A model generated the notes under the pieces. It saw only the letters and a program-made list of their open reading frames with translations. It had not been told where the DNA came from and did no database searches. From Brevibacillus panacihumi (GTDB lineage Bacteria > Bacillota > Bacilli > Brevibacillales > Brevibacillaceae): 64,000 nt of DNA. Where the stretch lies: NCBI RefSeq assembly GCF_003710985.1, contig NZ_RHHT01000030.1, forward strand, positions 46,841 to 110,840, read 5' to 3'. Numbering within the stretch: the stretch's first letter is position 1; the number at the start of each line of letters is the position of its first letter. Shown piece by piece: positions 18,669 to 26,794 of this stretch. Position numbers and translations under genes: made by a program.

Positions 18669-19094
18669 ATGGTCCAAAATACGGTTCATCTAAAAGTCCA
18701 TTGGGGCGATACCGATATGGCCGGCATCATCTACTATCCGACGTACATGAAGTGGTTTGATATCGGCATGCTGACGCTGGTCAATGAAATGGGCGTATCA
18801 GTATTGGATTTGTTCCATAACGAAAAAATCGGCTTGCCGCTCCTGGATGCAGGAGTTACATGCCGCAAGCCGCTCTTGTACAACGATGACGTCCGCGTCG
18901 TCTCCCGCGTCACCGAAGTCAAAAACAAAACCTTCCGCCTGGAGCATGAGGTCTACCGCGGCGACGAGCTGGTCGCCAATGGCCACGAGGTGCGCGGTTG
19001 GGTGCAGTTCGATGACAAAGGCAACTTGAAGGCCGTGCCGATCCCGGATGACGTGCGAGAGTTGTTTTTGCAAGAGAAGGTATTGTCTACGTAA
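18669..19094 (+). CDS. Hot-dog acyl-CoA thioesterase (4-hydroxybenzoyl-CoA thioesterase type)
   Basis: This 141-residue hot-dog protein has the catalytic Asp region 'HWGDTDMAGIIYYPTYMKWFD' (D, then Y..Y near residues 12-30), characteristic of the 4HBT family. Acyl-CoA thioesterases are not needed for the textbook 3-hydroxyanthranilate route, so its place as last gene of the operon is informative. It could hydrolyse anthraniloyl-CoA to anthranilate, which would allow a CoA ester to feed the pathway; alternatively it is a housekeeping thioesterase. SD GGAGGCAGGGGAA precedes the ATG. A strong terminator follows. Confidence 0.82.
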   Translation: MVQNTVHLKVHWGDTDMAGIIYYPTYMKWFDIGMLTLVNEMGVSVLDLFHNEKIGLPLLDAGVTCRKPLLYNDDVRVVSRVTEVKNKTFRLEHEVYRGDELVANGHEVRGWVQFDDKGNLKAVPIPDDVRELFLQEKVLST

Positions 19095-19098
19095 TTAG

Positions 19099-19140
19099 AT
19101 CCCCCCGAACAGTCAAAGATGGCTGGAGGGGGGATTTTTT
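19099..19140 (+). terminator. Terminator of the anthranilate operon
   Basis: ATCCCCCCGAACAG pairs with CTGGAGGGGGGAT, followed by TTTTTT. Most of the sequence is shared with the terminator at 26085-26130, with paired substitutions that keep the stem. Confidence 0.85.
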
Positions 19141-19142
19141 TG

Positions 19143-19162
19143 GTAGACATGCAAGTGTCTAC
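19143..19162 (+). promoter_or_regulatory. GTAGACA-N6-TGTCTAC palindrome before the kinase gene
   Basis: GTAGACA (19143-19149), six bases, TGTCTAC (19156-19162) form a perfect 7+7 palindrome, preceded by G and followed by TTA. The same palindrome with the same spacer lies at 21371-21390 upstream of the surface protein. It is a likely binding site for the response regulator encoded between them. Confidence 0.65.
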
Positions 19163-19227
19163 TTATGGGATCCCATGAAAAAAATTATGATGAATGGAGG
19201 TAGGATTCGCAACCTAGGAAGGAGTAG

Positions 19228-20652
19228 TTGACGGGACATCGGAATAATCGTAGATTCATCATTTTTTATTGGCGAATGAACATGTATACTTTCCATAATG
19301 ACCACGTACAGAGGCGGGTATCCATGTTCTTCTTCATGTTTTTTCTTATGTTTGTCAGTCTGACATCAGTAAGTATCTATTTGTGGGTGAACCATCGGAG
19401 AAACCGTCTGATTTATTGGGCGTCTCTCGTCATCCTGTGCGCCGGTTTGGCAGGATTGCAGATGTTTCTTGAAAAAAGCTGGGTTCCTTATGCAACCGAA
19501 CAGGCGCTGAATGTGAATATAATTCGGGCATCCACGATCGTGACATCCCTTTTGAACATGTTCATAAATACGTTTCCTTACTACGGCATGCTGCTGTTTT
19601 ATCTGATCTATAACGGCATATATACCTATCAAAAGTGGATCCCAATCCTCGCAAGCATCCCGCCGGTATTGACCTTGCTCTTCTATACAGATCTCACGGC
19701 AAACCGCGTCGATAATGGATTTGTAGCTGCATGGGGGCTCTGCTATGTATGCCTTATCGCTTCACTGGCTATTCGCCCCATTATACAGGCGAACGATTTC
19801 AAAGAGCGGGTCAATCACGCTTCGATTGCGATTGTCTTTCTTGTTCCGCTGATCACTTTGAATATCTATCATTTCTCTTCTTCTCCCGTAAGCGATCAAC
19901 TGATGACGATGATCCCGTATATCTGTATCACGAGTTTATTGCTCATCACGATTTTTTATTTGCGGGATGCTTTTTTGGGAGTAAGACGTAAATCGATTCA
20001 TACCGTGCACGTAGGGACAGGATTAATCCACCATTCCCTAAAAAATTCGATCGGAAAGATTAAATTGAACGCATTGAATATTCGCAAAAATGTGCAGGCG
20101 GGGCAGTACCAGAAAATAGAGGCTTATGTGGAGAATTTATTGCATACACACGAATCGATGATGGCGATGATGGCCAAAGTCTCTTATGCTACGAGTGACA
20201 AACTGGGTCCCAAGCAGGAAATGCAGGATATCTCCGTCATTTTGGACGAAGTTTTGGAATCTGTAGAAGCCCTTCCTAAAATTCGAGTCGAGAAGCAATA
20301 CGGCCCCACATTCTTGTTGCTCGATAGGGTCCTTATAGCTGAGTGCCTTCAAAATATTTGCAACAATGCTGTGGAAGCGATGCGGGAAAACGGATCTCTT
20401 CACATTGCCCTCGAAAAGCGAGCCCAAAAGGTACTGCTTACCATACGCGACACGGGACACGGAATGAACAGCATACAATTGCAAAACATTTTCGAACCCT
20501 TCTATTCTACGAAGCATCGAAGTGGTAAACATTTCGGCCTCGGCATGTATCAGGTGAAGAAGGTGATCGAAGCCCACAGGGGCAAGGTGGAAGTCAGAAG
20601 TACACCCAACAAGGGAACGGTCATTGTCCTTACATTTCCATCAAAAGGTTGA
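19228..20652 (+). CDS. Membrane sensor histidine kinase
   Basis: This is a sensor kinase of up to 474 residues with about six or seven N-terminal membrane helices (to about residue 250), then a dimerisation segment whose probable phospho-acceptor is in 'LIHHSLKNSIGKIKLNALN'. The HATPase domain shows N box 'ICNNAVEAM', G1 'DTGHGM', F box 'IFEPFYST' and G2 'FGLGMYQVKK'. The start is uncertain: TTG 19228 is only 3 bases after GGAAGGAG, while ATG 19276 or ATG 19324 lack strong SDs. It overlaps the response regulator region and forms one operon with it. The signal is unknown. Confidence 0.82.
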   Translation: MTGHRNNRRFIIFYWRMNMYTFHNDHVQRRVSMFFFMFFLMFVSLTSVSIYLWVNHRRNRLIYWASLVILCAGLAGLQMFLEKSWVPYATEQALNVNIIRASTIVTSLLNMFINTFPYYGMLLFYLIYNGIYTYQKWIPILASIPPVLTLLFYTDLTANRVDNGFVAAWGLCYVCLIASLAIRPIIQANDFKERVNHASIAIVFLVPLITLNIYHFSSSPVSDQLMTMIPYICITSLLLITIFYLRDAFLGVRRKSIHTVHVGTGLIHHSLKNSIGKIKLNALNIRKNVQAGQYQKIEAYVENLLHTHESMMAMMAKVSYATSDKLGPKQEMQDISVILDEVLESVEALPKIRVEKQYGPTFLLLDRVLIAECLQNICNNAVEAMRENGSLHIALEKRAQKVLLTIRDTGHGMNSIQLQNIFEPFYSTKHRSGKHFGLGMYQVKKVIEAHRGKVEVRSTPNKGTVIVLTFPSKG

Positions 20653-20660
20653 GAAAAACG

Positions 20661-21308
20661 ATGAGCAAAATAAAAGTACTTTATGTGGAAGACGATCCGG
20701 ATTGGAGAGAAGGACTTCGAAGTTTTTTCCTCGGTGACGAGAAAATAGCACTGTACGCTTGTGTATCTACGGTTGAGGAGTGCTTTACAATGCTTCGTGA
20801 TGACCCAGCCGATATTGTCGTCATGGATATCATGCTTGGTGATCAGAAAGCTTCCGGTCTTGACGCAACGCTTGACATTTCGACCCAGTATCCTCAGATA
20901 AAAGTGATTATGTTAAGTTCGCTGGACGACAACGATGAGATTTTTAATGAAGCCTTTATGAATGGAGCCTATGATTATCTCTATAAAAACGAATTCGATA
21001 GGCTGCCCGAAGTCATTTGTGCCGCTATGCACAACCAGCATTCCAAATACGGCGAACGATTGAGAAAGCTGGTCCAGGAAAAAAAGAAAAGCCTGTTAAG
21101 CGAAGGAGATCGTCAACTGCTTGGCATGATCTACGCCGGCATGACACAGACTGATATAGCGAAGGAGCTTCATGTAAGCCTGGCCGCAGTGAAGAAGCAT
21201 GTGGGTAGAATGATGAAGAAATTCAATTGGGAAAGGTCCAGCAGCGAATTGGCTGATAAATGCCAAAAGTGGGGGCTGCTTGAGGAGCTTAGGAACGAAA
21301 AAGAATGA
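20661..21308 (+). CDS. Response regulator with LuxR-like HTH output
   Basis: This 215-residue regulator has a receiver domain with acidic pocket 'YVEDDPDW', phospho-acceptor Asp in 'IVVMDIMLG' and Lys in 'YDYLYKNE'. The C-terminal domain 'MTQTDIAKELHVSLAAVKKHVGRMMKKF' is a NarL/LuxR-like HTH. Its gene is cotranscribed with the kinase, and matching palindromes lie upstream of the kinase and of the large surface protein, so autoregulation and control of the surface protein are likely. ATG 20661 is preferred over an overlapping TTG at 20649. Confidence 0.85.
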   Translation: MSKIKVLYVEDDPDWREGLRSFFLGDEKIALYACVSTVEECFTMLRDDPADIVVMDIMLGDQKASGLDATLDISTQYPQIKVIMLSSLDDNDEIFNEAFMNGAYDYLYKNEFDRLPEVICAAMHNQHSKYGERLRKLVQEKKKSLLSEGDRQLLGMIYAGMTQTDIAKELHVSLAAVKKHVGRMMKKFNWERSSSELADKCQKWGLLEELRNEKE

Positions 21309-21309
21309 A

Positions 21310-21357
21310 AACCGTTTTTTCTCTTGCGAAAAGCCAGAGTTAAGACGGTTTTTCCTT
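21310..21357 (+). terminator. Possible terminator after the response regulator
   Basis: AAAACCGT and ACGGTTTTT flank a long loop and are followed by a T-rich run. The stem is short, so termination may be partial. Confidence 0.45.
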
Positions 21358-21370
21358 TTATATGGCAATG

Positions 21371-21390
21371 GTAGACAAAAAACTGTCTAC
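21371..21390 (+). promoter_or_regulatory. GTAGACA-N6-TGTCTAC palindrome before the surface-protein gene
   Basis: GTAGACA (21371-21377) and TGTCTAC (21384-21390) are separated by AAAAAC. Flanks match the site at 19143-19162 (preceding G, following TTA). It lies 120 bases upstream of the surface-protein start codon. Confidence 0.65.
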
Positions 21391-21509
21391 TTACTGTCGA
21401 CACGATGTGCATGGTATCCTCCTTTCTAAACAGTCGGCAGTTGTGCAATGCGGTAGATTCAAGGACTTAGTCTAGTAGAGACATTCTCCAGGACTCTGAA
21501 AGGGAGAGA

Positions 21510-24500
21510 ATGAAAAAGAAGTGGCATAGAACGAGGGGGAATAGACGGGTGAATCAAAGAACGAATCCGATCAGGATGCTGGTACTGGCCCTATTGCTTG
21601 GCCTTGTCCAGGTGTTGCCGTTTACCGGGGCTATGGCAGCAGAAGATGGGGGAACGATTTTCTATGTAAAAATGCAGGGGAACGACGATAGTAGTGGAAC
21701 CAACTGGAATGATGCTTTCGCTACCTTGCAAAAGGCACTGGAATCGGCACAGTCGGGAGATCAGATCTGGATTGCCAAGGGGACATACTACCCTACGAAA
21801 GAATCTCTTGCTAGTGATGCACGTACGAAAACATTCCAGATGAAAAACGGCGTAGAGATTTACGGTGGCTATTCAGGAATTGGAACAGAACGCAATGTGA
21901 CCGATTATGAGACGATTCTCAGCGGTGATATTGGCGTTGCAGGGGATCCATCCGACAATGCCTACCATGTTTTCCATAACCGGAATATAGACCAAACAGC
22001 AAAGCTGGATGGAGTAACGATTACGGCGGGGTACGCCTCGGGCTATTACGTATATGATAAAGACGGCGGAGGCATGTATAACTACCAAAGCAGTCCGACT
22101 CTTCACGATGTAACCTTTATTGGGAATACAGCAATTCGAAATGGCGGCGGGATTGCTAATTCCAATCATAGCAGTCCCGAGCTTGTACATGTAAAGATTG
22201 AAGCCAATCAGGCCCAATCAGGCGGGGGAATGCATAACGCAGATAGCAGCAGCCCTACCTTGGCTCAAGGAAAGGTAAGCGGGAATAGAGCGGAGTATAA
22301 TGGCGGCGGGATCAATAATTATAGAAGCAATCCTGCGTTTACTGATGTGGAAATCAGCGGAAATCAAGCAGACACTTTCGGCGGTGGGGTGTATAACTTC
22401 GAAAGTAGTCCCGTACTTGCCGGAGTAGTGATAAAAAATAACGAGGCGACACGTTCTGGCGGCGGGGTACACAACTTATCAGGAAGCAATCCTGTATTTT
22501 CAGATGTGAAGATAATAGGGAATGAATCTACCACTGGCTCTGGTGGCGGGATGTCGAACAACAGCAGCGACCCTACGTTGACCGATGTAGTGATTAACCT
22601 GAATCATGCTGGAGATTCTGGGGGCGGGTTGTATCACTCCTCGGAGGGCGGAGTATTTACCAACGTGACGATTCGTGAAAACACTGCCCTTGAGAGAGGC
22701 GGTGGGCTGTATTTTGGCAATAGCAAAGCAACAACACTCACCCATGCAGAGATTAGTAAGAATCAAGCAAAAAATGGTGGCGGGATCTATAACAGCTATA
22801 GTCATGATGTCTTCACTGATGTGAAGATTAACGAGAATCAGGCGACAGTCGATGGTGGGGGGATTTTGAATTATGGTGCAAGTCCGGTCATTTCTGGCGC
22901 AGAAGTAAAAGGAAACAGTGCGGGTAACTCTGGCGGCGGGATTTATAGCAACGGCGGTACGAATGTGCTGACGAATGCGGAGATCAGCGGGAATCGGGCG
23001 AACGTGTCCGGTGGCGGAATCTACAACTTTGGCGGCAATCCTGCCTTGACCAATGTGACGATCAGCGGGAATGAGGCGAATGAGTCTGGTGGAGGTATTT
23101 TCACGTGGGCTTCCGCTTCTGCCACTGCTCGAAACAGCATCATCTGGGGAAATTCAGGAACCGACATCTATTATTATAATCGAGCTTCCTTTTCATTTTC
23201 TCATTCCCTAGTAGGGTTTTCAGAGCCGGCAGAAGGCGATGGGGGTGATGGGAACCTTTTCAATACCGACCCCGACTTTATCGATGCTGCCCAAGGGAAT
23301 TATCGCCTTGGTATAGGTTCGCCAGCTATTAATCAGGGAAGCACCCGATATTATGATGCAGGGCTAACTCCCGATCTGTCTTCCATCACCACCGACATGG
23401 ATGACAATCCACGTTCGGTCGGGGACAGTATCGACATGGGGGCTTATGAATACCAGGATAACGAGGCTCGTTTGGACAGCCTGCTTGTAAAGGGAGACAG
23501 TAAGGCTTTAGCGTTAACCCCCGAATTTTCAAGTACGGAAACGAGTTATCGGGCGTTTGTGATCGTCGGCGTTGCTCAGATCATGCTTACTCCGGCGTTG
23601 ATAGACCCAGCAGCAGATATGGAAATGAGAATCAACGGAGGCGCGTGGACTTCCATCGTCAGTGGCGTTGAGCAGGGGCTGCATCTGGCAAATGGCGAGA
23701 ATGAGATCCAAATCCAGGTGACCGCAAAGGATGGTACCGTAAAGACGTACACGGTGACGATCGACAGTCTGCCAAAACCTGATCTCACGGTAAGTCACAC
23801 GGACTGGACCAATCAGGATGTGACGATAACGGCAACGAACCGAGCAGAGGGAGCGAAGCTGGAATATAGCACGGATGGTCAGAATTGGTTGCCTAATTCT
23901 GATGCAGCCAATCCGAATTCCATTGTCATAACGGAAGAGGGGAGTTATTCCGTATACGTCAGACAGGCTGATGCCTCGCAAAATGCCAGCGAGATTGCGG
24001 AAGGGAAAGTGCGGATCGACAAAACCGCTCCTGTCGTTGCGCTAAACGGTGATGCGGTCCTGAGTATTCACCGAGGAAGTACATTTCGCGATCCCGGAGT
24101 ACAAGTCACAGACAACTTCGACCTCAATCCGCAAATCTCTGTAACCGGTATGGTCGATACCGATAGGCTCGGTGAATATATCTTCACTTACAAAGCAGTG
24201 GATCATGCGGGTAATCAGGCTGTGCCTGTCATCCGAACCGTCAAAGTCGTTCGCGAAGATGCACTTCTCGCCCCGACGATATGGCTCACCCCATCCGGCT
24301 GGACATCGGGGGATGTAGAGGTGACGTTGAGCGGGGAAGCGGACGCAACATTGGAATACAGCTTGGATGGCCAGCGATGGGTGGCATATGTGGGACCATT
24401 CCGCATACAAGAAGAGAATCAGACGAAACTATACGCCAGACAGAAAGACGCCATGCAAAATGTCAGTGATGTTGCAGAAGGTGAGGTGCGAATCGACAGG

Positions 24501-26075
24501 ACGGCTCCGATTATCACTCTGAATGGGGCAAGCGCGATAAGCATTTACCGAGGAAGCAGCTTCCATGATCTGGGTGTGACGATCAAGGACAATATCGCAA
24601 CCGGCTTGACACCTGTAGTAACTGGGACCGTCGATACGACCAAACTCGGCACGTACACCCTCCAATACGACGCAGAGGACTGGGCAGGCAATCAGGCTGC
24701 TCCTGTAACGCGCACGGTACGTGTCATCAGCCGTCCTGTTCCTCCTCCCGTAACCCCGCCTCCACCTGCCGAGGTTCCGGTCACTGGAGTAACACTTACA
24801 CCGCAGACCTTGACGCTAACCCTTGGCGAGGAGCCTGTGACACTGCAAGCAACGATCGCACCGTACAACGCTACCAATCGGGAAGTGATCTGGAGCAGCA
24901 GCAACCCCCAAGTGGCTACGGTGGAGGCAAACGGCGAAGTAACGGCGAAGCAGGCAGGGCAGGCCATAATCACCGTGACGACCGTAGATGGCAACAAAAC
25001 GGCGAGCAGTGAAGTAACTGTCATGGAAGAAGAGAATGAAAACCTGCGACTCGAAGTCTCACTGTCCGACATCCTCCTGAAACCAGGCGCCTCCAAGTCC
25101 TTCAAGGTATACGCCGTAAAAGGGGAACAACGTACAGAGATCACAAAAGATAAGGACATTATCTACGACATCGACAATGATTTGATTACAGTCAAAAGAG
25201 GCAGAATCACTGCTGGCAAAAAAGCAGGGAAAGCACAGATCACGGTTCGCTACTCGGGAGCAGAAGCCACAATCATGGTCACCGTGAAGAAGGAAGAAGC
25301 AGACCGTCTTACTCTCAAAGCCTCGGAATCGCTATTGTTGATCGAGCCCGATCTAACAGTAAGCTTTAAGGTTTACGCCGTGGGACCAAATACTCTGGAA
25401 AATATAACCCACGACAAAAAAACCACTTACAGCGTAGAAAGCGATCTAGCCAAGGTAACGGCAGGCCGAGTGAAAACAGGCAAAGAAGAAGGCGAGACCG
25501 AGCTGACGATCCACTATCTGGGAGAAGAATTGACCATCCCTGTTGTCATCTCTAAAATAAGCGTCAAATCTCTGACTGCATCCTCGCAGAAGCTGCTGCT
25601 GCAGTTGGATGAGGAAGAGACATTGCGCATACGAGCTAAATTGAGCAATAAGCAGGAAAAAGATGTCACGGAAATCGTCGACTGGTCGTCGAGTACACCC
25701 GGTATCGTACAGGTGGCCGAAGATGGCACGATCATTCCGCTCAAAAAGGGAACGGCCGTCCTTTCAGCCAGGTACGGTGGCCGAAATGTAAATATCAGCG
25801 TCCGAGTGGTGGATGAGAAAAAACTGCAAGAATTGAGGGCGATTTACAGTAGCCTGTCACTCGAAGAAGGAGAAAGGGCTTCCTTAGCCGTTACGGCCAT
25901 CTATGAAAGAAATCACAAGGAAGATGTCACAGAGGAAGTCGAATGGAGTATAAAAGACCCTGAGATTGCAACTGTAGAGGAGGGTGTGATTACGGGGATT
26001 TCAGAAGGCGTGACGACGATAACAGCCACTTATGCAGGAAAAGAGGTAGAGATTTTGATTAAGGTATGGAAATAG
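21510..26075 (+). CDS. Large secreted beta-helix / Ig-like surface protein
   Basis: This 1521-residue protein has a basic N-terminus and signal peptide (cleavage probably near AMA|AED, residue 44). Residues about 50-620 form a right-handed beta-helix, with repeats of about 25 residues (187-533) built on 'GGGIYN...NP...DV.I..N.A', as in Pmp-like proteins. Then come a cadherin-like domain (about 650-750), two OmpL47-like plus HYR/DUF5011-like units (about 755-1080), a Pro-rich hinge, a BIG2 domain (about 1088-1175) and several related bacterial Ig-like repeats to the end. There is no LPxTG motif and no SLH domain, so anchoring is unclear. It is likely an adhesin or exoskeletal fibre controlled by the adjacent two-component system. 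Confidence 0.8.
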   Translation: MKKKWHRTRGNRRVNQRTNPIRMLVLALLLGLVQVLPFTGAMAAEDGGTIFYVKMQGNDDSSGTNWNDAFATLQKALESAQSGDQIWIAKGTYYPTKESLASDARTKTFQMKNGVEIYGGYSGIGTERNVTDYETILSGDIGVAGDPSDNAYHVFHNRNIDQTAKLDGVTITAGYASGYYVYDKDGGGMYNYQSSPTLHDVTFIGNTAIRNGGGIANSNHSSPELVHVKIEANQAQSGGGMHNADSSSPTLAQGKVSGNRAEYNGGGINNYRSNPAFTDVEISGNQADTFGGGVYNFESSPVLAGVVIKNNEATRSGGGVHNLSGSNPVFSDVKIIGNESTTGSGGGMSNNSSDPTLTDVVINLNHAGDSGGGLYHSSEGGVFTNVTIRENTALERGGGLYFGNSKATTLTHAEISKNQAKNGGGIYNSYSHDVFTDVKINENQATVDGGGILNYGASPVISGAEVKGNSAGNSGGGIYSNGGTNVLTNAEISGNRANVSGGGIYNFGGNPALTNVTISGNEANESGGGIFTWASASATARNSIIWGNSGTDIYYYNRASFSFSHSLVGFSEPAEGDGGDGNLFNTDPDFIDAAQGNYRLGIGSPAINQGSTRYYDAGLTPDLSSITTDMDDNPRSVGDSIDMGAYEYQDNEARLDSLLVKGDSKALALTPEFSSTETSYRAFVIVGVAQIMLTPALIDPAADMEMRINGGAWTSIVSGVEQGLHLANGENEIQIQVTAKDGTVKTYTVTIDSLPKPDLTVSHTDWTNQDVTITATNRAEGAKLEYSTDGQNWLPNSDAANPNSIVITEEGSYSVYVRQADASQNASEIAEGKVRIDKTAPVVALNGDAVLSIHRGSTFRDPGVQVTDNFDLNPQISVTGMVDTDRLGEYIFTYKAVDHAGNQAVPVIRTVKVVREDALLAPTIWLTPSGWTSGDVEVTLSGEADATLEYSLDGQRWVAYVGPFRIQEENQTKLYARQKDAMQNVSDVAEGEVRIDRTAPIITLNGASAISIYRGSSFHDLGVTIKDNIATGLTPVVTGTVDTTKLGTYTLQYDAEDWAGNQAAPVTRTVRVISRPVPPPVTPPPPAEVPVTGVTLTPQTLTLTLGEEPVTLQATIAPYNATNREVIWSSSNPQVATVEANGEVTAKQAGQAIITVTTVDGNKTASSEVTVMEEENENLRLEVSLSDILLKPGASKSFKVYAVKGEQRTEITKDKDIIYDIDNDLITVKRGRITAGKKAGKAQITVRYSGAEATIMVTVKKEEADRLTLKASESLLLIEPDLTVSFKVYAVGPNTLENITHDKKTTYSVESDLAKVTAGRVKTGKEEGETELTIHYLGEELTIPVVISKISVKSLTASSQKLLLQLDEEETLRIRAKLSNKQEKDVTEIVDWSSSTPGIVQVAEDGTIIPLKKGTAVLSARYGGRNVNISVRVVDEKKLQELRAIYSSLSLEEGERASLAVTAIYERNHKEDVTEEVEWSIKDPEIATVEEGVITGISEGVTTITATYAGKEVEILIKVWK

Positions 26076-26084
26076 AAGGCAATG

Positions 26085-26130
26085 AAAAATCTCCCCGAAC
26101 AGTCGAAGAAGACTGGAGGGGAGATTTTTG
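26085..26130 (+). terminator. Terminator of the surface-protein gene
   Basis: AATCTCCCCGAACAGTC pairs with GACTGGAGGGGAGATT, followed by TTTT. It is homologous to the terminator at 19099-19140. Confidence 0.85.
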
Positions 26131-26143
26131 TTTGCTCTGGTGT

Positions 26144-26461
26144 CTACCATTCCCACTTGCTTTTCTTCAAACCCATTTTCTCCGCGATGGCATAGGCGAT
26201 CGGCTGTTTGATAGGTTCAAGAGAGTCTTTGGTACAACCTGATTCCGGCTGATAGTTCAAGTCTTGCGCTTTTTTGAGATCAGCTTCCGACAGGTTGTTC
26301 GTCTTTTGCGCCTGTTCATAACAGGGAGGCGAAATATACGTTTGGTGCGTATTTTCCAAAATCATTCGGGTGCTTGCCGGGGGAGCAGTCTCTACCTCGA
26401 TCGTAAATGCGCCCACGAGTATGATTCCCAAACATAGAACAAGAAGGATGATTCGTTTCAT
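26144..26461 (-). CDS. Small secreted protein of unknown function
   Basis: This 105-residue protein starts with a signal peptide or single membrane anchor (MKRIILLVLCLGIILVGAF). The mature part has two cysteines (PPCYEQ and SGCTKD) that could form a disulfide, and a C-terminal 'AEKMGLKKSKWEW'. I do not recognise the family. It runs towards the terminator of the surface-protein gene, which could serve both. The reverse-strand start ATG at 26461 has a purine-rich stretch upstream. Confidence 0.55.
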   Translation of the reverse strand: MKRIILLVLCLGIILVGAFTIEVETAPPASTRMILENTHQTYISPPCYEQAQKTNNLSEADLKKAQDLNYQPESGCTKDSLEPIKQPIAYAIAEKMGLKKSKWEW

Positions 26462-26794
26462 TTGATCAACTCCAGCCCCAAAAAGAATCGTTGCTTCATT
26501 TTAGCACTTCATCCTCCTGTTTATCATGACTAACTATGACTAATTTGTGCATGCTAGAATGGTCAGCGTGGACTTTCGAGCCAGATTCTTCTCACTGCGA
26601 ATAGGCATAAATGACTGCTGTGAACATATAGGTTGAATATAAGAAGATCATGCACGAAAAGATGAACTTGAAAATAGATAGAATGTAAGATTTAATCCCT
26701 ATTTTTGTTGACAATATGTAAGATTCAGAATGTTTCTTTTTTTCATATATTTACAGATATGATAGAAAAATAGATGCACTCAGGGGGGATTAAC
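26462..26794 (+). promoter_or_regulatory. Divergent intergenic region before the binding protein
   Basis: This A/T-rich 333-base gap separates a minus-strand small gene from the binding-protein gene. A perfect TTGACA lies at 26708-26713 but no good -10 box follows at 17 bases; TATGAT at 26758-26763 is a separate -10 candidate. The decamer ATGTAAGATT occurs twice (26683 and 26716), 33 bases apart, close to three helical turns, and may be a regulator site. No riboswitch was seen. Confidence 0.4.

Noticed and set aside
22070..23110. Tandem DNA repeats suggesting a CRISPR or satellite array
   Set aside because: The repetition is at protein level (Gly-rich beta-helix repeats) with diverged DNA, inside one long gene.
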